DNA from: a virus
DNA length: 43,944 nucleotides
IMG/VR virus record: IMGVR_UViG_3300042397_001280
Location: 1-43,944 of that record
Reading direction: 5' to 3' (one strand)
This document shows positions 1-5,572 of the stretch, piece after piece (the first letter of the stretch is position 1; every line of letters begins with the position of its first letter). The notes under the pieces were generated by a model that saw nothing but the letters and a program-made list of their open reading frames with translations, was not told where the DNA came from and ran no database searches. A program made the translations under genes and the position numbers.

Positions 1-1
1 G

Positions 2-223
2 CCTCTTGGTGCCAATCGCGAGAGCAAGATCATCGCGTTGGCGAAGGACTATTTCGATGCAGGAAAAGAGCCGGATTGGGTGCTTAAGCAGACTTGCGGC
101 CCAAACAAGCGGATGAAGAGCGAGGTGGTGAGGCTGGCCCTCAACATGGGGAAGATCACCTCAAAGCAGGCCAATGAGCTGCGCGAGCAGCACAACCTTA
201 TCAAGCGTGGTGCACAAAAGTGA
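2..223 (+). CDS. Hypothetical phage protein, 5' end cut off
   Basis: The frame is open from the first bases of the window to a TGA at 221-223, so the true start lies upstream. About 73 residues are visible. They are charged and likely helical, with many Lys, Arg and Glu, and no known motif. A TTG at 38 is in frame but has no convincing ribosome site, so the gene is treated as 5'-partial. Its stop overlaps the next ATG by one base (TGATG), as in a translationally coupled early operon. I do not recognise the family. Confidence 0.65.
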   Translation, partial: PLGANRESKIIALAKDYFDAGKEPDWVLKQTCGPNKRMKSEVVRLALNMGKITSKQANELREQHNLIKRGAQK

Positions 224-312
224 TGGCCGATTACGGGCTGGTCTTGGTGGGTTTCTGTCTTGGCTGGTTTGTGCTCTCGATACTCATAGCAGGAAAGGAT
301 GACGACGAATGA
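223..312 (+). CDS. 29-residue single-span membrane peptide
   Basis: This very short frame starts at an ATG sharing one base with the upstream stop and ends in a TGA overlapping the next ATG (ATGA at 309-312). It encodes a hydrophobic segment of about 19 residues (GLVLVGFCLGWFVLSILIA) followed by an acidic tail, GKDDDE. The double stop/start overlap and the clean membrane helix with a charged tail support a real gene. The function is unknown. Small membrane peptides of this kind occur in phage early operons. Confidence 0.5.
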   Translation: MADYGLVLVGFCLGWFVLSILIAGKDDDE

Positions 313-809
313 GTTTTGTAATTTTCCGAGATCAAAAGAGCTTCATGCAGTACTTCCGCCAGTTCCCGGGGGCTGATGTGGAGACGCTGTATAAGACACT
401 GGTCGATGAGGAGTACAAGGAATTGCAGGAGGCGTGGGTCGCTTACGAGCAGGCCCCAACCGCAGAGGCGGTAACAGAGATTGCCGACGCCTGCCTTGAC
501 CTGATCTACGTGGCAACCGGCCTCATGCACGGTCTCGGGCTCGACCCGCAGCCGCTCTGGAATGAGGTGCACCGCTCCAACGTCGACAAGATCAAGCACC
601 CCTGCGAGGCCTGCAATGAGAATGGGCAGGTTCCGCTCGAGCACGCTGATATCAGCTGCCCGGACTGCAAGGGGCAGCGCTTCATCTACGAGGCGCGCTA
701 CCGCGAGGACGGCAAGGTGCTGAAGCCGGATCACTGGCAGCCACCGCAGCTGCTTGGGATGGTCGCGGCTATGCGTGATGGCCAGTGGACCGGCGTGGTT
801 GTCGACTAG
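309..809 (+). CDS. MazG-like nucleotide pyrophosphohydrolase with zinc-ribbon insert
   Basis: The protein has 166 residues. The first 95 fit the all-alpha NTP pyrophosphatase (MazG/HisE-like) fold. They show an E34-E35-x-x-E38 motif and a second metal-binding motif, E57-x-x-D60, followed by the S-N-x-x-K element (S90-N91, K94). Such enzymes hydrolyse (d)NTPs or related nucleotides to the monophosphate and pyrophosphate. After residue 96 comes a small treble of two CxxC pairs, C99/C102 and C117/C120, like a DnaJ-type zinc ribbon, and then a short tail. The start overlaps the upstream stop. The substrate cannot be told. The family call is firm and the zinc ribbon is read directly from the spacing of its cysteines. 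Confidence 0.82.
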   Translation: MSFVIFRDQKSFMQYFRQFPGADVETLYKTLVDEEYKELQEAWVAYEQAPTAEAVTEIADACLDLIYVATGLMHGLGLDPQPLWNEVHRSNVDKIKHPCEACNENGQVPLEHADISCPDCKGQRFIYEARYREDGKVLKPDHWQPPQLLGMVAAMRDGQWTGVVVD

Positions 810-813
810 CGCC

Positions 814-1389
814 ATGCTGACCCGCATTCACGTCAACCAGCACGCCATCCGCCGCAAGGAGGAGCGCTGCATCACGGTGAAGCAGGGCAAGAGCAACACC
901 TATGCGCGGGAGGTGGTTATTCATGGCCCCTCTCGCGTGGTGTACCGCCCGGAGAAGCCGCTTTCGTGCGGCGCAAAGGTCTGGATGGAGACCGAGGCAC
1001 CGGTGGAGATCATCGACGCGGGGCCTCCGCCTGCGCCCAAGCCTGAGCGCGAGCGTGTGAAGCCCAAGCAGGGGCGCGAGAAGGATAACGCGCACCTCGC
1101 CTTCATCCGCCGGCTGCCGTGCCTTGCATGCACAGCTGAGGGGCACTCAGACGCGGCTCATGTGCGCTATGCGGACTTGGGCCGGGGCAAGTCGCACACC
1201 GGCATGGGCATGAAGCCCGATGACAAGTGGACGGTGCCCCTTTGCCGCGTCTGCCATGCGCTCCAGCACCGGCAGAACGAGCGAGCCTTTTGGGATGGTG
1301 CCGGCATCGATCCACTGGAAATGGCAGAGAACCTATACGAGTACAGCGGCGACGAGGCCAAGGCTCGCGCTCTGATCGCGAGCGCGTAA
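814..1389 (+). CDS. HNH-type zinc nuclease-like protein (DUF968/Ref-like)
   Basis: The protein has 191 residues counted from the ATG at 814, just after the upstream stop. A longer frame exists, but it would overlap the MazG-like gene. The N-terminal half, to about residue 95, is basic and proline-rich. The C-terminal half has metal-binding pairs C103-x2-C106 and C144-x2-C147-H148, plus histidines H111, H116 and H152 in the order expected of HNH/beta-beta-alpha-metal endonucleases such as the DUF968 and P1 Ref families. These are phage recombination-associated DNA nucleases. Active-site assignment is inferred from spacing. It lies directly upstream of the excisionase and integrase. Confidence 0.7.
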   Translation: MLTRIHVNQHAIRRKEERCITVKQGKSNTYAREVVIHGPSRVVYRPEKPLSCGAKVWMETEAPVEIIDAGPPPAPKPERERVKPKQGREKDNAHLAFIRRLPCLACTAEGHSDAAHVRYADLGRGKSHTGMGMKPDDKWTVPLCRVCHALQHRQNERAFWDGAGIDPLEMAENLYEYSGDEAKARALIASA

Positions 1390-1399
1390 GGAGCCAAAA

Positions 1400-1717
1400 A
1401 TGCGAGGCCCAATGAGGATTACGGCCCAGCGGGTAGCGTCTGAACTAGGTGTGTCGGTCCGCACAGTTCAGCGGTTGTGTACAAGCGGTTTTATCCCAAC
1501 CGCCGCTCAGTTCGGGCGGCGGTGGACCGTCGACGCGCAAGCGTTCACACAATGGCTGAAGGCTCGAGAGGAGAGCAGGCAATGGCATCGAAAGGACTGT
1601 ACAAGCGAGGCGAAACTTGGTGGGCCCGCATTTGGGTTCCCGCACAGCAAAGAGAGCATCGAGCAAGTCTATTCACGGTTGATGAGAGCGAAGCCGAAGC
1701 GAAGCTCGCAGCGCTGA
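1400..1717 (+). CDS. Excisionase-like DNA-binding protein
   Basis: The protein has 105 residues. The start is ATG 1400 with a good TAAGGAG site. Residues 5-55 form a MerR/Xis-type winged helix-turn-helix (ITAQRVASELGVSVRTVQRL, then a GRRW wing and a W-L ending), the standard excisionase/helix-turn-helix-17 architecture. Such proteins bend DNA at attachment sites and bias the integrase toward excision. After residue 60 the sequence looks less protein-like and runs for 136 bases over the integrase start in another frame, so only the N-terminal part may matter. The neighbouring integrase supports the role. Confidence 0.72.
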   Translation: MRGPMRITAQRVASELGVSVRTVQRLCTSGFIPTAAQFGRRWTVDAQAFTQWLKAREESRQWHRKDCTSEAKLGGPAFGFPHSKESIEQVYSRLMRAKPKRSSQR

Positions 1718-2766
1718 AGGCGGAGCTCGAGGAGTTCGACGGCGCGTCCCCCACATGGAAGGCGGCCATGGTGAATTGGGCGGAGCTGGTTTACTCCTCC
1801 GTTCATGACGACGACGGGCTGCGGCAGAGCACCCGGGAGGGATACCGCGAGCTCCTAATGGCCGTCTCCTCACAGTGGCGAGGCCGCAAGCTCAGCGAGA
1901 TCGGGCCCAAGGCCATTGGTGAGTGGGTCCGCCTGCGCAAGCGAGGCTTCACGTATCGCGACGAGGCGGGCGAGGAGCACACTCTGAGGCCCTGCGCCAA
2001 TGCCACCGCCCGCCGGTCGCTCACTGCAATCTCAAGCGTGTTCCGGGCCGCACAGGCGGCTGGCCTGTGCCACTCGAACCCGGTCAAGCTGTGGGACCGC
2101 AAGATCATCCCTGAGAAGCGCCGCTACTTCACCCCGCCGCTGGTGGAGGAGATCGAGCTGGTGCTGTCCTACGCCTCAGGCAACCTGCGTCGCGGCCTTG
2201 AGCTCTTGGCGAGCACCGGCATGCGGGAGAACGAGGCCAAGGGGCTCCAGTGGCGCGATGTGCGGCTCGAGGAGGGCTACCTACTGCTCCAGCCCACGAC
2301 CAAGGCTCGAAGGCCCCGGGTGGTGCGCCTGAGCACGCCGGGCGGCGATGCCGCTCGCACACTTTCCCGCACAAAGCGGCACCCGTTCGCACAGCACGTG
2401 ATCTGGCATGCCGGCGGGCAGCCCTATGCGTCGATCTCTGCGGCATTTGCCTGTGTTTTGCGCCGGGCGCGGGCCTGTGAGGAGATGGCGGGGAGGCCCT
2501 TCAGGGCGTTCCGGCTGCACGACCTGCGCCATGCGTTCGCCTGCCGGTGGTTGCTGGCCGGTGGCGACCTGTACGAGCTCTCGAAGCACCTTGGCCACAC
2601 CTCCGTGAAAACGACAGAGGGGTTCTACCTGTGCATGATCGAGGGGTATCAGGAGCGGGCGGCGGCGTACAAGGCCGGCGGGCGGTCGCACAATTTACCG
2701 CACGACTTTACCGGTTCTAACGTGGTGCCGTTCCACCCTGCGCTTGCGGTCGGGTCGGACTTGTAA
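1582..2766 (+). CDS. int: Tyrosine-family site-specific integrase
   Basis: The protein has 394 residues. ATG 1582 was chosen because a GAGAGGAGAGCAGG ribosome site lies just upstream and the protein then begins with the usual short beta region (GLYKRGETWWARIW). The order is a small arm-binding N-terminus (1-50), a core-binding SAM-like domain (about 55-180) and a catalytic domain. The catalytic set is visible: R215 (GMRENEA), H313-x-x-R316 (HDLRHAF), H339 (LGHTS) and nucleophile Y349. It catalyses integration and excision between attP and attB. It lies upstream of tRNA-Ser, the probable attachment locus. Confidence 0.95.
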   Translation: MASKGLYKRGETWWARIWVPAQQREHRASLFTVDESEAEAKLAALKAELEEFDGASPTWKAAMVNWAELVYSSVHDDDGLRQSTREGYRELLMAVSSQWRGRKLSEIGPKAIGEWVRLRKRGFTYRDEAGEEHTLRPCANATARRSLTAISSVFRAAQAAGLCHSNPVKLWDRKIIPEKRRYFTPPLVEEIELVLSYASGNLRRGLELLASTGMRENEAKGLQWRDVRLEEGYLLLQPTTKARRPRVVRLSTPGGDAARTLSRTKRHPFAQHVIWHAGGQPYASISAAFACVLRRARACEEMAGRPFRAFRLHDLRHAFACRWLLAGGDLYELSKHLGHTSVKTTEGFYLCMIEGYQERAAAYKAGGRSHNLPHDFTGSNVVPFHPALAVGSDL

Positions 2767-2786
2767 AGAAAACATGGACTTGCATC

Positions 2787-2833
2787 ACACGTTTCCAGAA
2801 CGTGTAAACCGGCGAAGCCTATACTTCGCCGGT
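2787..2833 (+). terminator. Two tandem hairpins after the integrase gene
   Basis: A 7-bp perfect inverted repeat (ACACGTT / AACGTGT, 5-base loop, 2787-2805) is followed at once by a 10-bp perfect one (ACCGGCGAAG / CTTCGCCGGT, 6-base loop, 2808-2833). The second is strong enough to act as a transcription terminator for int, although only a weak T-rich tail (TCTTG) follows. Either hairpin could also be part of the attachment region. Confidence 0.5.
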
Positions 2834-2875
2834 CTTGAAATCTCATATAGATGAGCACGGGTTCGATACTATTGC

Positions 2876-2966
2876 GGAGGGGTGGCAGAGTGGTTTAATG
2901 CAGCGCTCTTGAAAAGCGCCGAAGTTTCAAAGACTTCCGTGGGTTCAAATCCCACCCCCTCCGCCA
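2876..2966 (+). tRNA. tRNA-Ser (anticodon UGA)
   Basis: This is a complete class II tRNA. The 7-bp acceptor stem is GGAGGGG (2876-2882) with CCCCTCC (2956-2962), then discriminator G2963 and encoded CCA (2964-2966). The anticodon stem is GCGCT/AGCGC with loop CTTGAAA, giving anticodon TGA. A long variable arm follows, and the T stem is GTGGG/CCCAC around TTCAAAT. All serine-type features are present. Its position directly after int suggests that it is, or overlaps, the attachment site. It may instead supply the phage with a serine tRNA. Confidence 0.95.
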
Positions 2967-3037
2967 CGTCAAGCGCGTCTCGAGCGACAGGGCCGCCGGC
3001 ACAATCCACCGCACAATTCGGCGGGGCTTCGCACAAT
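2876..3037. other. Putative phage attachment (attP) region with GCACAAT direct repeats
   Basis: The tRNA gene next to int is followed within 71 bases by three identical direct repeats, GCACAAT, at 2999-3005, 3011-3017 and 3031-3037. A fourth copy lies on the other side of the tRNA at 2688-2694, in the end of int. Direct repeats flanking a tRNA next to an integrase gene are typical of arm-type integrase sites around an attP core. The core itself cannot be defined without the host attB sequence. Confidence 0.45.
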
Positions 3038-3048
3038 GGAGCCCCGCC
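3020..3048 (-). terminator. GC-rich hairpin after the leftmost minus-strand gene
   Basis: A perfect 9-bp inverted repeat (GGCGGGGCT / AGCCCCGCC) with an 11-base loop lies 8 bases beyond the stop of the gene at 3056. It would stop leftward transcription before the tRNA. No U-tract follows, so termination strength is uncertain. It overlaps the third GCACAAT repeat. Confidence 0.4.
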
Positions 3049-3055
3049 TCAGGTG

Positions 3056-3310
3056 TCAGAGGCGAGCCGGAGCCTCCCGCGAAAGCTGCTCGACGGTGCC
3101 ACTCAGAAACTGGCCGGATGAGGCCGACCAGAGCGAGCGGTCGGTTCCCATGATCCCAGCGCAGATGAGCCACCATCCGGTGCCATCCCCATAGGCGACG
3201 CAGTTCCATGAGCCGGCGCTTAACCGCTCGAAGATCGACCAGCGCCCAGTTGGGCCCTCGAGCGAGACGAAATCTGCGTCCTCGGGCACTTTGTTCCAAT
3301 CGAACGACAT
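3056..3310 (-). CDS. Hypothetical small protein in moron-like cassette
   Basis: The protein has 84 residues, starting at ATG 3310 with a strong AAGGAGG site, 3 bases after the stop of the upstream gene, so the two form a pair. It is rich in Trp and Gly (GRWSIF, GDGTGWWLI) and looks like a small compact beta protein. No signal peptide or membrane segment is seen and I know no matching family. It is the last gene of the leftward set before the attachment region and is probably expressed from the operator-controlled promoter at 3670-3695. Confidence 0.65.
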   Translation of the reverse strand: MSFDWNKVPEDADFVSLEGPTGRWSIFERLSAGSWNCVAYGDGTGWWLICAGIMGTDRSLWSASSGQFLSGTVEQLSREAPARL

Positions 3311-3313
3311 TGA

Positions 3314-3640
3314 TCAGGCCTCCTTCCGCGCCGCCTCGATGGCCCGAAGCCGGTCAAGGTTGCGCTGCGAGATTTTCCTCATCGCGGCCTCAACCTCCTC
3401 CTTGGCTATCTCGCAGAATGGTTTCAGCGCACGTTCTTCCATTCCATCGTTGAGGCCGGCCACTATGGCAGCGAGCAGGTTGCACACATTGCTCTCCGCT
3501 GCTTGCTCGCGGACGAGCTCTCTGGTCACTTTATTGCGCAAAAAGTACCCGCCTGAGCGGGCGGCCTTCAGAGCCTCATCTGCTCTGTCTTGAAAATCCG
3601 AATAGAAGGCATAGGCGATTTTTGTCATTGCAGTATTCAT
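3314..3640 (-). CDS. Hypothetical helical protein in moron-like cassette
   Basis: The protein has 108 residues. ATG 3640 fits AAGGAG at 9 bases. An in-frame GTG six bases upstream would sit too close to that site. The protein is mostly helical and charged (DRADEALKAA, REQAAES, EVEAAMRKISQRNL) with no motif I recognise. It is preceded by its own promoter-like sequence with an overlapping palindrome and by a terminator that isolates it from the gene upstream. It is therefore likely an accessory gene with independent control. Confidence 0.65.
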   Translation of the reverse strand: MNTAMTKIAYAFYSDFQDRADEALKAARSGGYFLRNKVTRELVREQAAESNVCNLLAAIVAGLNDGMEERALKPFCEIAKEEVEAAMRKISQRNLDRLRAIEAARKEA

Positions 3641-3669
3641 GGTCACTTTCTCCTTGTTGGTGCAGCGTC

Positions 3670-3695
3670 GGTATCACAAAATTGATACTGGTCAA
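3670..3695 (-). promoter_or_regulatory. Promoter-like sequence with lambda-CI-like operator (site 1)
   Basis: Read on the minus strand, TTGACC (3690-3695) is followed by the palindrome GTATCA-ATTTTG-TGATAC (3671-3688) and a -10-like GATACC (3670-3675). The half-site TATCA..TGATA resembles lambda CI operator half-sites (TATCACCG). The palindrome fills the space between -35 and -10, the position of a classic repressor operator. Spacing between boxes is short (14 bases), so the exact -10 is uncertain. Confidence 0.5.
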
Positions 3696-3716
3696 GGGAG
3701 AAAGTGACGGGCGGAT

Positions 3717-3747
3717 AAAAAAAGGCCCCGGGGTTTCCCGAGGCCTT
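3717..3747 (-). terminator. Rho-independent terminator
   Basis: On the minus strand an AAGGCC/GGCCTT stem is extended by CGGG/CCCG with one C-A mismatch and a 4-base loop, then followed by a run of seven T. It lies 6 bases past the stop of the gene at 3754. It is nearly identical in design and sequence to the terminator at 4138-4169. Confidence 0.85.
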
Positions 3748-3753
3748 CTTCCG

Positions 3754-4044
3754 TTAAGAGGCTTTGCGCCGCTTTTTTGGGAGCTTCACAGTCCTCATCT
3801 CGAGGGTCTGGATCGGGTACTCGGCCTCAGTGGCTGAGTGAACCCCACAGTCATCCCACCAGACTTGATCGTTGCCGGTCACATCGTAGAGGTTGACCTT
3901 CACCTCGACACCATCGAGCTTGTAGAGGTGCCCCCAATCGCTCACCAGAAACTCTGTCGCGAGGGTCACCGCCTCATCGGGATCGCTGTGTCTTCCAAAG
4001 CTGGAGCCGCCTCCGATAAGTACGATTGCGAGGTAATCTTTCAT
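3754..4044 (-). CDS. Hypothetical small acidic-to-neutral protein, single-gene cassette
   Basis: The protein has 96 residues, starting at ATG 4044 with a perfect AAGGAG site. The N-terminus (MKDYLAIVLIGGGSSFGR) and the sections VSDWGHLYKLDG, VKVNLYDVTG and VWWDDCGVH read as a compact alpha/beta fold, and the last 12 residues are basic. I have the impression that similar sequences occur as uncharacterised phage proteins, but I cannot assign a function. It has its own promoter and operator (4094-4120) and its own terminator (3717-3747), the classical layout of a moron. Confidence 0.7.
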   Translation of the reverse strand: MKDYLAIVLIGGGSSFGRHSDPDEAVTLATEFLVSDWGHLYKLDGVEVKVNLYDVTGNDQVWWDDCGVHSATEAEYPIQTLEMRTVKLPKKRRKAS

Positions 4045-4093
4045 TCTTTTTCTCCTTCTATAGCCGCCTATCCATGGCTGCTATAAAAGTCTC

Positions 4094-4120
4094 ATTATCA
4101 CAACGGTGATACTTTGTCAA
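4094..4120 (-). promoter_or_regulatory. Promoter with lambda-CI-like operator (site 2)
   Basis: On the minus strand a perfect -35 TTGACA (4115-4120) is followed by the palindrome TATCAC-CGTT-GTGATA (4096-4111) and a -10-like GATAAT (4094-4099). The palindrome closely matches the lambda CI operator half-site TATCACCG, here with 16-bp overall length. The operator lies in the spacer, so a bound repressor would exclude RNA polymerase. The spacer of 15 bases is shorter than ideal. Confidence 0.6.
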
Positions 4121-4137
4121 GGAAATGATGGACGCGC

Positions 4138-4169
4138 AAAAAAAGGGCCCCGGGATTTCCCGAGGCCCT
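4138..4169 (-). terminator. Rho-independent terminator of the lysis genes
   Basis: On the minus strand an AGGGCC-type stem (4144-4149 with 4164-4169) is continued by CGGG/CCCG with one C-A mismatch and an ATTT loop, then followed by seven T. It ends leftward transcription after the spanin genes and separates them from the moron-like cassettes. Confidence 0.85.
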
Positions 4170-4206
4170 AGATCAGAAAGTTGGACGAGTGCATGTGTCC
4201 GACACC

Positions 4207-4470
4207 TCACTTAGTTGCGGTCGGCGTGCTTTGCAAGGCCTCACTTAGCGCCTTGTGCCTTGCGCGGCACGTTTCATAGAGCAGCACAGCATCGACCTCC
4301 CACTCGAGCCGAGCGGGGTCTACAAGCGGCTCAGGCGGCTGGCTGATCGCCGGGCACAGTACGAGCAGGCTTGGCGGTATCCGGGCGGGAGCCGGTTGCT
4401 CCGGCATCGATGAGCAGGCGGCGAGCGGCAGGAGGAGCAGCGCACTCCACAGGCGGGGCAGGAACGTCAC
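4207..4470 (-). CDS. Outer-membrane spanin lipoprotein (Rz1-like)
   Basis: The protein has 87 residues, starting at GTG 4470 with a GGGAG site 8 bases upstream. The signal peptide (LWSALLLLPLAAC) ends in a lipobox LAAC, so Cys becomes lipidated and the mature protein sits in the outer membrane. Proline-rich stretches (PEQPAPARIPPSL, SQPPEPL) follow, as in Rz1. It is encoded in a different frame inside and beyond the Rz gene, a known arrangement of phage spanin pairs. The two spanins bridge the envelope and fuse the membranes in the last step of lysis. The mature part is longer than lambda Rz1 and ends in a helical segment. Confidence 0.85.
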   Translation of the reverse strand: MTFLPRLWSALLLLPLAACSSMPEQPAPARIPPSLLVLCPAISQPPEPLVDPARLEWEVDAVLLYETCRARHKALSEALQSTPTATK

Positions 4471-4735
4471 GGTAAATCTCCCGAATGGTTGAGCGGCTCT
4501 CGATACGTTTCTGGTCGATGAGCGCCCGGGTGGTTTCGAGCTCAGAGGCCTTGGCGTCGAGCTTGGCCTGCGCCTTGTCGCGAGCGAGCTCAGCCTTGCG
4601 CACCTCCTCGAGGTTGTCGCTGTCCGCCTTCCACGAGCGGACGTTCCAGCCGGCTGCAAAGGCGGCCACGATAAGCAGGAAGGATACGAGCAGGCCTGCG
4701 GCGATCTTGCGCGGCAATAGCGGATCAATCATCAC
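4331..4735 (-). CDS. Inner-membrane spanin (Rz-like)
   Basis: The protein has 134 residues. An N-terminal membrane anchor (residues about 10-30, AAGLLVSFLLIVAAFAAGW) is followed by a periplasmic coiled coil (about 35-85, with EEVRKAELARDKAQAKLDAK) and a proline-rich tail. This is the usual i-spanin layout. Its 3' part overlaps the Rz1-like gene in another frame. The start overlaps the stop of the holin candidate (ATGA, 4732-4735). Together with Rz1 it would span the periplasm at lysis. Confidence 0.85.
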   Translation of the reverse strand: MMIDPLLPRKIAAGLLVSFLLIVAAFAAGWNVRSWKADSDNLEEVRKAELARDKAQAKLDAKASELETTRALIDQKRIESRSTIREIYRDVPAPPVECAAPPAARRLLIDAGATGSRPDTAKPARTVPGDQPAA

Positions 4736-5034
4736 TCGTCTCCCTCAGCTTCGAACTCAGCACCATCGCGGCCCACAGAGCCCTTGAGGCGACCCACAGG
4801 CCCACCGATGAGGAGGCCAACGATTACGGCCATCATTGCGCTGAGGAGGCCCACAAGGACCATCCCGAATACGGTGATGCGCTGGCCATCCGTAGAGGCC
4901 GACCAGCCGCCCAGCCAGAGGATGAGAACCACGCCCAAGGCGAACAGGCCGCAGAACACGCCCGCAGCCGACGCGAGGGCCATGGCGAGGGCCCGCTGCC
5001 CTTCAGTGAATGTGGTTGGGCCCGGTAGCTTCAT
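4732..5034 (-). CDS. Two-helix membrane protein, candidate holin
   Basis: The protein has 100 residues. Two long hydrophobic segments (about 14-43 and 53-78) are separated by a short turn (SASTDGQR) and followed by a charged, acidic C-terminal tail (FEAEGDE). Class II holins have this topology and size. The gene overlaps the spanin gene downstream and the kinase gene upstream by 4 bases each. The role is inferred from context and topology only. It could be another small membrane protein. Confidence 0.6.
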   Translation of the reverse strand: MKLPGPTTFTEGQRALAMALASAAGVFCGLFALGVVLILWLGGWSASTDGQRITVFGMVLVGLLSAMMAVIVGLLIGGPVGRLKGSVGRDGAEFEAEGDE

Positions 5035-5561
5035 GAAGCCCTCATTAGCGCGTCCACACTGCGCAGCAAAGCGCTGATCGTGGTCGAGTTCATGATGTAG
5101 TGGTCCTCCTTGATACCCTGCATCGCGAGCTCGCTTGGATGCTGAATGATCTCCACGCCCGGGCGGTGGACGCGCCAGAGCACACCGCCGAGCTCGTGGA
5201 CCGCTTCAGCCTCATTCGGAAAGCGAACGTCGTCAACCGCTACAGGCCCATCGATCTTGGTTGTGAGATCGCGCCAAGCATCGACCCATATATTCCCGTA
5301 GAGCCGGCGGCGTCCCCATTCAGTGCCAAGGGTCTGCATCATGTAGCGCGGCGTCATACCATTGAACCGCTCCATAGGCTCTTCCTTCAGGCGGCCATCG
5401 ACCTCTTCATCGGTGAGGCCAATGCCGTGCTTGAGCATCTTTTTGAGCGGCTCTGCGAAGCGCGTCCGCGTGTAGCCATAGTTCTCTGCCAAGTGCTTCG
5501 CGACGATTGTCTTGCCGCTGCCAGCGAGGCCGATAATGCCAATGATTTTGGAGCGGCGCAT
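5031..5561 (-). CDS. Deoxynucleoside monophosphate kinase
   Basis: The protein has 176 residues. ATG 5561 has AAGGAG 6 bases upstream. A TTG 15 bases further up is too close to the site. A Walker A P-loop lies at G11-T18 (GLAGSGKT). Later features are a lid/substrate region with the charged stretch KEEPMERFNG, the typical phage dNMP-kinase segment TPRYMMQTLGTEWGR, and VDDVRFPNEAEAV, where the Asp-Asp resembles a Walker B element. The enzyme phosphorylates dNMPs to dNDPs to feed phage DNA synthesis. Finding it between tail-tip and lysis genes is somewhat unusual but seen in other phages. Confidence 0.85.
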   Translation of the reverse strand: MRRSKIIGIIGLAGSGKTIVAKHLAENYGYTRTRFAEPLKKMLKHGIGLTDEEVDGRLKEEPMERFNGMTPRYMMQTLGTEWGRRRLYGNIWVDAWRDLTTKIDGPVAVDDVRFPNEAEAVHELGGVLWRVHRPGVEIIQHPSELAMQGIKEDHYIMNSTTISALLRSVDALMRAS

Positions 5562-5572
5562 ATATTGCTCCT

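Noticed and set aside
231-827. A 198-residue minus-strand frame over the MazG-like gene
   Set aside because: It contradicts the motif-bearing plus-strand gene and the operon with stop/start overlaps.
3754-4044. The 96-residue moron-like protein considered as an anti-CRISPR
   Set aside because: Only genomic position suggests it. There is no sequence motif and no associated regulator gene in the window.
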